A DNA stretch of 64,000 bases from Cololabis saira (lineage: Eukaryota > Chordata > Actinopteri > Beloniformes > Belonidae): the NCBI RefSeq assembly GCF_033807715.1, contig NC_084600.1, positions 45,963,824-46,027,823 on the forward strand. The letters are read 5' to 3'. Position 1 is the first letter of the stretch; each line of letters begins with the position of its first letter. This document shows positions 30,790 through 43,301 of this stretch, piece by piece. A program made the translations under genes and the position numbers. The notes beneath the pieces are model-generated. The model did not search any database, was not told the DNA's origin, and saw only the letters and a program-made list of their open reading frames with translations.

Positions 30790-33700
30790 CTGGAGGACAA
30801 ATATGCAGTTGTTAATGTTCATGTCACTGAAACCCTGTTTACTTCACACGCTTCAATCTCGGTTGAAAACAGACTTTTCTGGTCATTCTTTCAAAGTTAA
30901 GGTCAAATGTATTTATATTAAAAACAACCAAGGTTTACCAAACTGCTTTTACAGCTAAAATAAAATAATATCCTGTAAATAATCCACCTCAAACTACATC
31001 AGTTAAAGCACAACTAAAGATGATATATAAAGACAAGAGGTCTAAAACTCAACTTGAATTTAATGACAGCGAGTAGAAATGAGTTTTCAGCAGAAATTTA
31101 AATACAACAACAGTTTGAGTTGTTCTAATTCACAAAAAGGGAAATTGTTCCAGGAAATGGGACCATCTTCCAAAGAGACCCGGTCGCCTCTGAGTCTGGA
31201 TCTGGAACATCTGCAAGGACCATCTGATTGGATGTTATGCCCTGAGATATAAAGATGAAAATAGTACCAGCGCATTTAAAGCCTTAAAATCTAGCAATAA
31301 AATCTTAAAATCTATTCTAAAATGGACAGGAAGTCAGTGGAGGGATGTCAGAACCGGAGTAATATGCTCACATTTTCTGGTTCCAGTTTAGAGCTGCAGC
31401 GTTCTGGATTTACTGAAGATGAAAGATTAACTGATCTTAACCAGCATACAGGAATCACAGCCATCTGGAAGTGTAGCTATAAAAGCATGTATGACTCTTC
31501 CAACATCATTATAAACATAAATATGGCAGTCGTAACTGGAAGAAGCGAGTTTCAAGTCTGAAACCATCATCTGCATCCCATCACTTCACTGCTGATGTCT
31601 GCAGTAAAGTGGACTTTGTTCTGGTCTGTAGCACTAAAGAAAGAGTGGAGTCACATGAGAGGGGTCTGCAGAACTGTTCCCGGCCCGTTTCCTGACCCTA
31701 CGCTGGTACGAGGTCTGGATGGAGGGAACGTCAGCACAGATTACTGGTTCAACTAACAGGAAGCTGTGGAGAGTCAGAGGTTTCACACCAGTAAAACTGA
31801 CCTTCTCTGCAGCCGCCCGGGGGACCTACTGGTCTCCAAAACTAACATAGATTTATACGCTCTATTGTGGGCCTATTGTGGGTCTCTCCTAAGGAGATCT
31901 GGACGAGAGCAGACCGTTGTGTTCAGCGGGAGACGCGTTGCTCCAGGACGCTCAAGGAGACGCTCTTGTTGTCACTTACCTGGAGAGCGCTGGAGAACAG
32001 TGAGACCATGTTTATTTACTTGTTTTCTTCTTTTTGGGCATGGCACTACGTGAAGATCTGTACTTTCTGTTGTGGTTCGAGTAATTCTTCTGTTGATTAA
32101 GATTTGGGAGCATGATTGGAGGACTGGTGCATGTTTGACTTATATTTAGGAATGCTGGGACATTTGGGGTGGTTCCATTTGTCATTGGATGACTTTCGTT
32201 TCGTCGTTGAGAGGGTTTCTTTTGTTGGTTCAGTGAAGATGAGTGGAAAATTATGCTCTCGTGTGAACTGCTTGAATAACAATTGGAGCACAGTATGCCC
32301 ACCTTTTCATAGTATTATTACTTTTTTCTTATTTCTGAGTGTTTCAGTTAAAAAGACCTCTTGGGTGTGTGTAGTCATCTATATTTAGAGGCCAAAAAAG
32401 ATTAAGAGATTCCAAAAGCCAAATCAATCCAGTTCCTGACAGGTCTCACCTTGAGTTGCAAAAAAATGTCCCTCTGCAGTCTGTTGTCAAATCTTTGCAG
32501 GTGTTTTTTTCCACCCAAAACTCTGTTTCCGTGTAAACGAGAGGCCAGGACACAACATAATGTTTGCGTTTTACCGTCTCAGCATCGTCCAGTAAACAGG
32601 CCTTAAATATCGAAAAGTAAAACCTGTACTGGAAACACTTGAAATTAAAACCTTTTTACGCTTTTCACAAGGTGGTTATTCAGACGTATAGATAATCCAG
32701 TTTATCGTAAAAGTCTGGTGGAAACACTTTTTTTGCATTTCCATGTGTCCTGCATTACTGAGGGTGATGTAGTTGGTCAAATTAAAGTCATCAAAATCTA
32801 GTTTCCAGCTGTTTTTTGCCTCATTTAGACGATGTAGTTGTGCTGTAACACTACTTAATCACTATGCATTACTGCATTACATCAGGGCTTTAGCTCTGAA
32901 TAATCATTTGAATGATCCGTTGCCTTCTTGTTCTTCTGTTGACTGTTTTCACAACAGCGATGGTGGCAGTTACAATTATTTGTACAAAACTAAAGAGATT
33001 TTTGTTCCTATTCTTCAATGTTGGAAGAGAAGTCTTGCAGGATGAGATACGGAGATTTACGGATGTGGAGAGAGAACTAGGAGAGTTACGCTCATAATAA
33101 GAAACGCCAACGGAAACATCCACCCCCCCCCGCAGCAGTTCCCTAATTTTGCTTTTCTTTTGAAAAAGTGTAAATGCGACTAATAGACGATGGTTCTAGC
33201 CCTAAAAGTCCTGTCTGGAGTCTAGAATTGACTTAATGGATGTTTCTGCCATCAACATCGACAGCGTTTACGTTTCAGGATGAAAGTAAGTCTTTCTAGA
33301 GACACATTGGCTGTACAGTTGACGTATCTTTGATTGCATGATTACATCAATACCCCAGGAGCTGCTGATCACCTTCTACACCACCATCATCCAGTCTGTG
33401 CTCTTCCATCACAGTCTGGTTTGGATCGGCCACCAAACAGGACCGGTACAGATTGCAACCGACAGCAAGGTCTGCAAAGTAAATGATCAGGGCCGACCTT
33501 CCCTCCATCCAGGACCTGTACCGGTCCAGGGTCAGGAAAACAGCTAGGAACATCTCTGCCGATCCCTCACATCCAGTACGCAAACTTTTCAAACATCTGG
33601 TAGGAGCTGCAGATCACTGCTCACCAAAACCTCCGTCACCGAGACACTTTCTTCCCTCAGACCGTCACTCTGCTGAACTTTCAGTGGCCAGTCTCAGATA

Positions 33701-34125
33701 TTTGTGCAATTTCTTCATTTCTGTACATATTGTTTCTGTCTTGTATATAGTGTACATATGTTTGATTGATGTGGCTTTTTATTTTTATTTATATTTTATA
33801 AGACCATCCTACTTTACAAACAAGGGAAGTAAATGTCAGTCACAGACGTGTCAAGAATATACAACTGGAAGTTGAGGTACTAAGTTACGAGATTAACAAC
33901 CACTTTAGCAGCTATTTTAACTTTGTCTCAGCTATTTTATGTCTGAGACAAACTCAGTGAGTTCATGATGATCCTTTACAATATGTTAATAAGGAAGAAC
34001 TGCTAAACTGTGTTTCATTGTTCCTGCAACAGTGAGTATCTGTTCTATTCTGTTTATTACAAAAAACCAACATGAACAACGGATTGAAACATTTTAATCT
34101 GCTGAGATTTTTATTCTCCACATAC
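30790..34125. other. Large intron of the HHLA2-like gene with repeat debris
   Basis: 3.3 kb between the V and C exons. 31120-31560 resembles a dispersed fish repeat (for example AAAATGGACAGGAAGTCAGT at 31319). 32515-32560 is a MITE-like fragment and 33310-33870 a LINE 3' end (listed separately). The remaining sequence is unassigned. Confidence 0.5.
33310..33870 (+). mobile_element. L2-like LINE 3' fragment
   Basis: Plus-strand coding of an RT C-terminal region over several frames: IPQELLITFYTTIIQSVLF, LPSIQDLYRSRVRKTARN, ISADPSHP and HFLPSDRHSAEL, followed by an AT-rich 3' UTR. It has frameshifts, is truncated at the 5' end, and is related to the 3' part of the element at 16649. Confidence 0.7.
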
Positions 34126-34434
34126 CGGTCACATTCAGGTTGATGAAGTTCTCCTCATTTCCAGTGATGTAACACAGATATCTGCCCTGGTCCTGAACCT
34201 TCACTCCTCTCAGCAGCAGGGAAGCGTTTCCTCTGGAGATCTGGTCCTTAAACAGAGATGTTCTTCCTCTGAACCTCTGGTGCTGCTCTCCCAGTTGGTC
34301 TTGTTTGCGATAGTAGGAGTGAACCCGGGACTCTGGTGGAGTCTCTTCAATCCAGTGGATGATAACGTCATCATGAGCTGTGAAACTGCAGGGTAAGATA
34401 CAAGTCTTGCTGACCTGACAGGAGACCTGTGTAT
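34126..34434 (-). CDS. hhla2-like: HHLA2-like gene: membrane-distal V-type Ig exon
   Basis: A 309-nt exon with acceptor GATGTTTCTGCAG and donor GTATGTGG, phase 1 at both ends. It codes QVSCQVSKTCILPCSF (Cys), VIIHWIEETPPESRVHSYY, RFRGRTSLFKDQISRGNASL and VKVQDQGRYLCYITGN (Cys): a V-set domain of the HHLA2/VTCN1 type. It should be the ligand-binding domain on the outside of the cell. A leader exon must precede it; the candidate at 35130-35183 is weak. Confidence 0.85.
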
Positions 34435-35129
34435 CTGCAGAAACATCAGAGGAAGACTCAGAAGAAGACATTAACAGGAAACTCAGCCACTTTGAGGAAC
34501 ATGCAGTTGTGTTATGTCTTCATTAAATATCTGCATATAAAAAAGCTGATAGAATAAAAATGACCGGTCGTAATTATGAACTTTAATGGGGTTTTATTTT
34601 ACCTACATAAAATATTGTCATGCAGTTATAAACACGACTATTTGTCCAACTGATAAAATCAAATATTCTGTTTTTCTTTCTACACTTGTTTCCATCCATC
34701 CCTGAGAGAAATCATTTATCCATCAGACAGTGAGAATATATTTCCAGTCTGAACAAACACGATTTCCATGTGAAACGTTTTCACTGTGACTTCAGAATAT
34801 CCAGATGTGTAACGTAAAAACAAGCCACACAGGAACAAATGTGATCCAGAAGTTAAAACAGCATCATCACTGACATAGATGAAGAGATCAAAACATTCAA
34901 ACAACAAGAGAACGTCCGAGTAAATCCTCCTGACTACCAAACATGAACTCAACATAAAATATCACTGATTTCTGTTAAGATCCTTCTCTTCAGGCCGGTG
35001 AGTTCAGGCGTCTCTGGTGACTGAAGACATGTTTAAAAATATAGAAACAGAAAAACACATTTGTTATTTGAAGGTTGGACCACTCCAGTTCTTATTAAAT
35101 GTTTGTCCTAACATAACTTTTAACAGCCT
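34435..35129. other. Probable first intron of the HHLA2-like gene
   Basis: No coding signature or recognised element. Confidence 0.4.
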
Positions 35130-35183
35130 CCAGTTAATGTAAATTACTGCAGCCAGAGTTGTGATGATCAGCAGAGACTTCAT
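35130..35183 (-). CDS. Candidate signal-peptide start of the HHLA2-like gene
   Basis: Minus-strand ATG at 35183 opens MKSLLIITTLAAVIYINW, a hydrophobic leader-like peptide about 0.7 kb upstream of the V exon. A GTAATT donor after GCTGCA is possible, but it would give phase 0 instead of the required phase 1, so this assignment is tentative. Confidence 0.3.
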
Positions 35184-35440
35184 ATTTCATCAACCATCTT
35201 CCCTTTGGTGGTTTCCTTTAAATAATGATAAACATTTTCTTCTTCCATATAAAACCTTTAAGAGCCGACCTCCTTCTGACTTTAAAGACTTAATCCTTCC
35301 ATATTTTAATTATTAACGCAACACTTTGCTCTCATAGATTTTCTGAAGAAGACTTTGACAACAGTCTGGCAATTGGAGTTAATTATTAATTCTGAAGGGA
35401 AATAAATAACAAAAATTTTATCTGTTAACGTAACTTTATT

Positions 35441-35504
35441 AGGGCCCGAGCACCTTCAGTGCGAAGGCCCTATTGTATCTGTAGGAATTTTTTTTTTTCT
35501 TTTT
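35441..35504 (+). mobile_element. Repeat family A, copy A1 (head)
   Basis: Head AGGGCCCGAGCACC... with hairpin sequence, then an AT tract. In the nested model its body resumes at 63066 and runs off the window, making this the outermost copy of the cluster. Confidence 0.75.
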
Positions 35505-35562
35505 AGGGCCCGAGCACCTTCAGTGCGAAGGCCCTATTGTATTTGCAGGAATTTTTATTATT
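35505..35562 (+). mobile_element. Repeat family A, copy A2 (head)
   Basis: Second consecutive head. The matching body and tail are assigned to 41214-43167. Rejoined length is 2012 bp, about 128 bp longer than the standard unit because that body has one extra 128-bp internal repeat. Confidence 0.75.
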
Positions 35563-35620
35563 AGGGCCCGAGCACTTGCAGTGCGAAGGCCCTATTGTAT
35601 TTGCAGGAATTTTTATTATT
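35563..35620 (+). mobile_element. Repeat family A, copy A3 (head)
   Basis: Third head. Body and tail are assigned to 39387-41213; rejoined length 1885 bp. Confidence 0.75.
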
Positions 35621-37505
35621 AGGGCCCGAGCACTTGCAGTGCGAAGGCCCTATTGTATTTGCAGGAATTTTTATTATTATTATTTTTTTTTTTCTTCTGA
35701 CAAAGTGATGGCCTTTTTGCCCCCCTTAACATGCCCAAAAAGTCACCAAATTTTGCACCCTAGTCAGGCCTGGCGAAAAATTTGATATTTAAAGGTTTGC
35801 ATTAATGGGCGTGGCAAAATGGCTCAACAGCGCCCCCTTGAAAACTTTGTGCCTCAAGCCCCACGATACGGTTTGACGTACATGCACGAAAATCGGTACA
35901 CACCTGTATCATGGGACAACTTAAAGAAAAGTCTCTTGGGGTCATGCCCGAAACCGAACAGGATGTCGGCCATTTTGAATTAGTCATGTCATTTTGGCGA
36001 AATTTATGCCATTCCTTCGAAAGTTAATTCAGCCCGAACCGTAACGTGCACCCAGGTGTGTTATACATAAAAATGTGCGTCTCCATCCTCCGACACCACG
36101 CATTACTTTTCTCTTTCAAAAGCGTTACCGTGGCGACGCTAGACGCCAAAAAGCGCGCCCACCCTTCATCTGATTCTTTCAGACAGAAAAAACTTTGCGC
36201 CTCAAGCCCCATAATACGGTTTGACGTACATGAACGAAAATCGGTACACACCTGTATCATGTCGCAACTTAAAGAAAAGTCTCTTGGCGCCATGGCCGAA
36301 ACCGAACAGGAAGTCGGCCATTTTGAACATTCTGAATTAATTGCGTAATTTTGGAGCAATATATGCCATTCCTTCGAGAGTTAATTCAGCCCGAACCGTT
36401 TCGTAAACCCAGATGTGTTATACATCAAAATGTGCGTCTCCATCCTGCGACTACACGCATTACTTTTCTCTTTCAAAAGTGTTACCGTGGCGACGCTAGA
36501 CGCCAACAAGCGCACCCCCCCTTCATCTGATTGGTCCATATTTGATAGTTCCCCAAAAGGCACCAAATTTGGCATGCAAGCCAGGCCTGGCGATAAATTT
36601 GATATTTCATGGTTTGCATTAATGGGCGTGGCAAAATGGCTCGACAGCGCCCCCCGGAAAACTTTGTGCCTCAAGCCCCACAATACCGTTTGACGTACAT
36701 GCACGAAAATCGGTACACACCTGTATCATGGCAGAACTTAAAGAAAAGTCTCTTGGAGCCATGGCCGAAACCGAACAGGATGTCGGCCATTTTGAATAAA
36801 TTGTGTCATTTTGGCGAAATTTATGCCATTCCTTCGGCAGTTAATTCAGCCCGAACCGTAATGTGCACCCAGGTGTGTTATACATCAAAATGTGCGTCTA
36901 CATCCTGCGACACCACGCATTACTTTTCTCTTTCAAAAGTGTTACCGTGGCGACGCTAGACGCCAAAAGGCGCGCCCACCCTTCATGTGATTGGTCCATA
37001 TTTGATAGTTCTCCAAAAGGCACCAAATTTTGCATGCAAGCCAGGCCTGGTGATAAATTTGATATTACATGGTTTGCATTAATGGGCGTGGCAAAATGGC
37101 TCAACAGCGCCCCCTAGAATACTTTTCTCTGCCATAACTTTTGAATGGTTTGACATAGGAAGTTGTGGGTGGTGTCATGGGACTCTGTAATGAGTCCTTA
37201 AGCTTCGTTGGCCTTAATTAGCCCCGCCCCTTCTTCTGATTGGTTGTCCCGATTTTGTGCTATAACTTTGGAATGGTTTGACATAGAGAGTCGTGGGTGG
37301 GGTCATCAGATTCTTTATGGAGTCCTTGACCTTCATTGGCCTGAAGTAGCCCCGCCCCTTCTTCTGATTGGTTGTCCCTTTTTTCTGCTATAACTTTTGA
37401 ATGGTTTGACATAGAGACTCGTGGGTGGTGTCATTTCTGATATGCTTATGGGGGGCGGTGGCCGTGAGTGCGAGGGCCCGTTCATCGCTGCTTGCAGCTT
37501 TAATT
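35621..37505 (+). mobile_element. Repeat family A, copy A4 (complete, 1885 bp)
   Basis: The reference unit of family A. The head has AGGGCCCGAGCAC, GCACTTGCAGTGC (stem) and AAGGCCCTATTG. The AT tract (TTATTATTATT) is at about 35670-35692. The body starts TTCTTCTGACAAAGTGATGG. Inside are three related modules, each with CTCAAGCCCCA, TACGGTTTGACGTACATG and GCCCGAACCGT, at about 35838, 36189 and 36660. These are followed by three copies of a 128-bp module (AACTTTTGAATGGTTTGACA, at about 37138, 37265 and 37392). The tail is GTGAGTGCGAGGGCCCGT, then GCTGCTTGCAGC (stem) and TTTAATT. It has no credible gene: open frames exist on both strands but none has a domain. Confidence 0.85.
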
Positions 37506-39386
37506 AGGGCCCGAGCACTTGCAGTGCGAAGGCCCTATTGTATTTGCAGGAATTTTTATTATTATTATTATTATTTTCCTGACAAAAGGAAGGCCTTTTT
37601 GCCCCCCTAAACGTGCCCAAAAAGTCACCAAATTTTGCACCCAAGTCAGGCCTGGCGAAAAATTTGATATTTAATGGTTTGCATTAATGGGCGTGGTAAA
37701 ATGGCTCAACAGCGCCCCCTTGAAAACTTTGTGCCTCAATTACCACAATACGGTTTAACGTACATGCACGAAAATCGGTACACACCTGTATCATGGGGCA
37801 ACTTAAAGAAAAGTCTCCTGGTGCCATGGCCGAAACCGAACAGGATGTCGGCCATTTTGAATTAATCGTGTCATTTTGGCGAAATTTATGCCATTCCTTC
37901 GAAAGTTAATTCAGCCCGAACCGTAATGTGCACCCAGGTGTATTATACATCAAAATGTGCGTCTCCATCCTGCGACAACACGCATTACTTTTCTCTTTCG
38001 AAAGCGTTACCGTGGCGACGCTAGACGCCAAAAGGCGCGCCCACCCTTCATCTGATTGGTTCGACAGAAAAAACTTTGTGCCTCAAGCCCCATAATACGG
38101 TTTGACGTACATGAACGAAAATCGGTACACTCCTGTATCATGTCGCAACTAAAAGAAAAGTCTCTTGGCGCCATGGCCGAAACCGAACAGGAAGTCGGCC
38201 ATTTTGAACATTCTGAATTAATTGCGTAATTTTGGAGCAATATATGCCATTCCTTCGAGAGTTAATTCAGCCCGAACCGTATCGTGAACCCAGATGTGTT
38301 ATACATCAAAATGTGCGTCTCCATCCTGCGACTACACGCATTACTTTTCTCTTTGAAAAGTGTTACAGTGGCGACGCTAGACGCCAACAAGCGCACCCCC
38401 CCTTCATCTGATTGGTCCATATCTGATAGTTCACCAAAAGGCACCAAATTTGGCATGCAAGCCAGGCCTGGCGATACATTTGATGTTTAATGGTTTGCAT
38501 TAATGGGCGTGGCAAAATGGCTCAACAGCGCCCCCCGGAAAACTTTGTGCCTCAAGCCCCACAATACGGTTTGATGTACATGCACGAGAATCGCTACACA
38601 CCAGTATCATGGCACAACTTAAAGAAAAGTCTCTTGGAGCCATGGCCGAAACCGAACAGGATGTCGGCCATTTTGAATAAATTGTGTCATTTTGGCGAAA
38701 TTTATGCCATTCCTTCGGCAGTTAATTCAGCCCGAACCGTAACGTGCACCCAAGTGTGTTATACATCAAAATGTGCGTCTACATCCTGCGACACCACGCA
38801 TTACTTTTCTCTTTCAAAAGTGTTACCGTGGCGACGCTAAACGCCAAAAGGCGCGCCCCCCCTTCATGTGATTGGTCCATATTTGATAGTTCTCCAAAAG
38901 TCACCAAATTTTGCATGCAAGCCAGACTTGGCGATAAATTTGATATTTCATGGTTCGCATTAATGGGCGTTGCCTAACGGCTCAACAGCGCCCCCTAGAA
39001 TACTTTTATCTGCCATAACTTTTGAATGGTTTGACATAGGAAGTTGTGGGTGGTGTCATGGGACTCTGTAATGAGTCCTTAAGCTTTGTTGGCCTTAATT
39101 AGCCCCGTCCCTTCTTCTGATTGGTTGTCCCGATTTTCTGCTATAACTTTGGAGTGGTTTGACATAGAGAATCGTGGGTGGTGTCATCAGATTCTGTATG
39201 GAGTCCTTGACCTTCATTGGCCTGAATTAGCCCCGCCCCTTCTTCTGATTGGTTGTCCTGATTTTCTGCTATAACTTTTGAATGGTTTGACATAGGAAGT
39301 CGTGGGTGGTGTCTTTTCTGATATGCTTATGGGGGGCGGTGGCCGTGAGTGCGAGGGCCCGTTCATCGCTGCTTGCAGCTTTAATT
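37506..39386 (+). mobile_element. Repeat family A, copy A5 (complete, 1881 bp)
   Basis: Same parts in the same order as A4, directly abutting the A4 tail. Head at 37506, body start at about 37579 (CTGACAAAAGGAAGGCC), tail ending TTTAATT at 39386. Confidence 0.85.
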
Positions 39387-41213
39387 ATTATTTTTTTTTT
39401 TCTTCTGACAAAGTGATGGCCTTTTTGCCCCCCTTAACATGCCCAAAAAGTCACCAAATTTTGCACCCAAGTCAGGCCTGGCGAAAAATTTGATATTTAA
39501 TGGTTTGCATTAATGGGCGTGGCAAAATGGCTCAACAGCGCCCCCTTGAAAACTTTGTGCCTCAAGCCCCACGATACGGTTTGACGTACATGCACGAAAA
39601 TCGGTACACACCTGTATCATGGGACAACTTAAAGAAAAGTCTCTTGGCGTCATGCCCGAAACCGAACAGGAAGTCGGCCATTTTGAATTAATCGTGTCAC
39701 TTTGGCGCAATTTATGCCATTCCTTCGGCAGTTAATTCAGCCCGAACCGTAACGTGCACCGAGGTGTGTTATACATCAAAATGTTCGTCTCCATCCTCCG
39801 ACACCACGCATTACTTTTCTCTTTCAAAAGCGTTACCGTGGCGACGCTAGACGCCAAAAAGCGCGCCCACCCTTCATCTGGTTGGTTCAGACAGAAAACA
39901 CTTTGCGCCTCAAGCCCCATAATACGGTTTGACGTACATGAACAAAAATCGGTACACTCCTGTATCATGTCGCAACTAAAAGAAAAGTCTCTTGGCGCCA
40001 TGGCCGAAACCGAACAGGAAGTCGGCCATTTTGAACATTCTGAATTAATTGCGTAATTTTGGAGCAATATATGCCATTCCTTCGAGAGTTAATTCAGCCC
40101 GAACCGTATTGTGAACCCAGATGTGTTATACATGAAAATGTGTGTCTCCATCCTGCGACTACACGCATTACTTTTCTCTTTGAAAAGTGTTACCGTGGCG
40201 ACGCTAGTCGCCAACAAGCGCACCCCCCCTTCATCTGATTGGTCCATATTTGATAGTTCCCCAAAAGGCACCAAATTTGGCATGTAAGACAGGCCTGGCG
40301 ATAAATTTGATATTTCATGGTTTGCATTAATGGGCGTGGCAAAATGGCTCAACAGCGCCCCCCGGAAAACTTTGTGCCTCAAGCCCCACAATACGGTTTG
40401 ACGTACATGCACGAAAATCGCTACACACCTGTATTATGGAACAACTTAAAGAAAAGTCTCTTGGAGCCATGGCCGAAACCGAACAGGATGTCGGCCATTT
40501 TGAATAAATTGTGTCATTTTGGCGAAATTTATGCCATTCCTTCGGCAGTTAATTCAGCCCGAACCGTAACGTGCACCCAGATGTGTTATACATCAAAATG
40601 TGCGTCTACATCCTGCGACACCACGCATTACTTTTCTCCTTCAAAAGTGTTACCGTGGCGACGCTAGACGCCAAAAGGCGCGCCCCCCCTTCATGTGATT
40701 GGTCCATATTTGATAGGTCTCCAAAAGTCACCAAATTTTGCATGCAAGCCAGACGTGGCGATAAATTTGATATTTCATGGTTTGCATTAATGGGCGTTGC
40801 CTAACGGCTCAACAGCGCCCCCTAGAATACTTTTATCTGCCATAACTTTTGAATGGTTTGACATAGGAAGTTGTGGGTGGTGTGATGGGACTCTGTAATG
40901 AGTCCTTAAGCTTCGTTGGCCTTAATTAGCCCCGCCCCTTCTTCTGATTGGTTGTCCCGATTTTCTGCTATAACATTGGAATGGTTTGACATAGAGAGTC
41001 CTGGGTGGTGTCATCAGATTCTGTATGGAGTCCTTGACCTTCATTGGCCTGAATTAGCCCCGCCCCTTCTTCTGATTGGTTGTCCCTTTTTTCTGCTATA
41101 ACTTCTGAATGGTTTGACATAGGAAGTCGTGGGTGGTGTCTTTTCTGATATGCTTATGGAGGGCGGTGGCCGTGAGTGCGAGGGCCCGTTCATCGCTGCT
41201 TGCAGCTTTAATT
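39387..41213 (+). mobile_element. Repeat family A, body and tail (assigned to A3)
   Basis: Begins with the AT tract and TTCTTCTGACAAAGTGATGG but has no head of its own. Ends with a complete tail at 41213. Confidence 0.8.
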
Positions 41214-43167
41214 ATTATTATTATTTTTCTTCTGACAAAGTGATGGCCTTTTTGCCCCCCTTAACATGCCCAAAAAGTCACCAAATTTTGCACCCAAGGC
41301 AGGCCTGGCGAAAAATTTGATATTTAATGGTTTGCATTAATGGGCGTGGTAAAATGGCTCAACAGCGCCCCCTTGAAAACTTTGTGCCTCAAGCCCCACG
41401 ATACGGTTTGACGTACATGCACGAAAATCGGTACACACCTGTATCATGGGGCAACTTAAAGAAAAGTCTCTTGGCGTCATGCCCGAAACCGAACAGGAAG
41501 TCGGCCATTTTGAATTAGTCGTGTCATTCTGGCGAAATTTATGCCATTCCTTCGAAAGTTAATTCAGCCCGAACCGTAACGTGCCCCCAAGTGTGTTATA
41601 CATCAAAATGTGCGTCTCCATCCTGCGACAACACGCATTACTTTTCTCTTTGAAAAGCGTTACCGTGGCGGCGCTAGAGACCAAAAAGCGCGCCCACCCT
41701 TCATCTGATTGCTTCGACAGAAAAAAATTTGTGCCTCAAGCCCCATAATACGGTTTGACGTACATGAACGAAAATCGGTACACTCCTGTATCATGTCGCA
41801 ACTAAAAGAAAAGTCTCTTGGCGCCATGGCCGAAACCGAACAGGAAGTCGGCCATTTTGAACATTCTGAATTAATTGCGTAATTTTGGAGCAATATATGC
41901 CATTCCTTCGAGAGTTAATTCAGCCCGAACCGTATCGTGAACCCAGATGTGTTATACATCAAAATGTGCGTCTCCATCCTGCGACTACATGCATTACTTT
42001 TCTCTTTGAAAAGTGTTACCGTGGCGACGCTAGACGCCAACAAGCGCACCCCCCCTTCATCTGATTGGTCCATATTTGATAGTTCCCCAAAAGGCACCAA
42101 ATTTGGCATGCAAGCCAGGCCTGGAGATAAATTTGATATTTCATGGTTTCTATTAATGGGCGTGGCAAAATGGCTCAACAGCGCCCCCCGGAAAACTTTG
42201 TGCCTCAAGCCCCACAATACGGTTTGACGTACATGCACGAAAATCGCTACACACCTGTATCATGGCACAACTTAAAGAAAAGTCTCTTGGAGCCATGGCC
42301 GAAACCGAACAGGATGTCGGCCATTTTGAATAAATTGTGTCATTTTGGCGAAATTTATGCCATTCCTTCAGCAGTTAATTCAGCCCGAACCGTAACGTGC
42401 ACCCAGGTGTGTTATACATCAAAATGTGCGTGTACATCCTGCGACACCACGCATTACTTTCCTCTTTCAAAAGTGTTACCGTGGCGACGCTAAACGCCAA
42501 AAGGCGCGCCCCCCCTTCATGTGATTGGTCCATATTTGATAGTTCTCCAAAAGTCACCAAATTTTGCATGCAAGCCAGACTTGGCGATAAATTTGATATT
42601 TCATGGTTTGCATTAATGGGCGTGGCCTAACGGCTCAACAGCGCCCCCTAGAATACTTTTATCTGCCATAACTTTTGAATGGTTTGACATAGGAAGACGT
42701 GGGTGGTGTCATGGGACTCTGTAATGAGTGCTTAAGCTTCGTTGGCCTTAATTAGCCCCGCCCCTTCTTCTGATTGGTTGTCCCGATTTTCTGCTATAAC
42801 TTTGGAACGGTTTTACATAGAGAGTCGTTGGTGGTGTCATCAGATTCTGTACGGAGTCCTTGACCTTCATTGGCCTGAATTAGCCCCGCCCCTTCTTCTG
42901 ATTGGTTGTCCCGATTTTCTGCTATAACTTTGGAATGGTTTGACATAGAGAGTCATGGGTGGTGTCATCAGATTCTGTATGGAGTCCTTGACCTTCATTG
43001 GCCTGAATTAGCCCCGCCCCTTCTTCTGATTGGTTGTCCCTTTTTTCTGCTATAACTTTTTAATGGTTTGACATAGGAAGTCGTGGGTGGTGTCATTTCT
43101 GATATGCTTATGGGGGGCGGTGGCCGTGAGTGCGAGGGCCCGTTCATCGCTGCTTGCAGCTTTAATT
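41214..43167 (+). mobile_element. Repeat family A, body and tail (assigned to A2)
   Basis: Headless body. It carries four 128-bp modules instead of three (42665, 42795, 42923 and 43050 region), which accounts for its extra length. The tail ends at 43167. Confidence 0.8.
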
Positions 43168-43240
43168 AGGGCCCGAGCACCTTCAGTGCGAAGGCTCTAT
43201 TGTATCTGTAGGAATTATTTGTATTTTTTTTATTATTATT
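43168..43240 (+). mobile_element. Repeat family A, copy A6 (head)
   Basis: Head and AT tract. Its body is assigned to 48262-50075; rejoined length 1887 bp. Confidence 0.75.
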
Positions 43241-43301
43241 AGGGCCCGAGCACCTTCAGTGCGAAGGCCCTATTGTATCTGTAGGAATTATTTGTATTTT
43301 T
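43241..43301 (+). mobile_element. Repeat family A, copy A7 (head)
   Basis: Head and AT tract, interrupted by family B copy B1. The body resumes at 45090. Confidence 0.75.
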
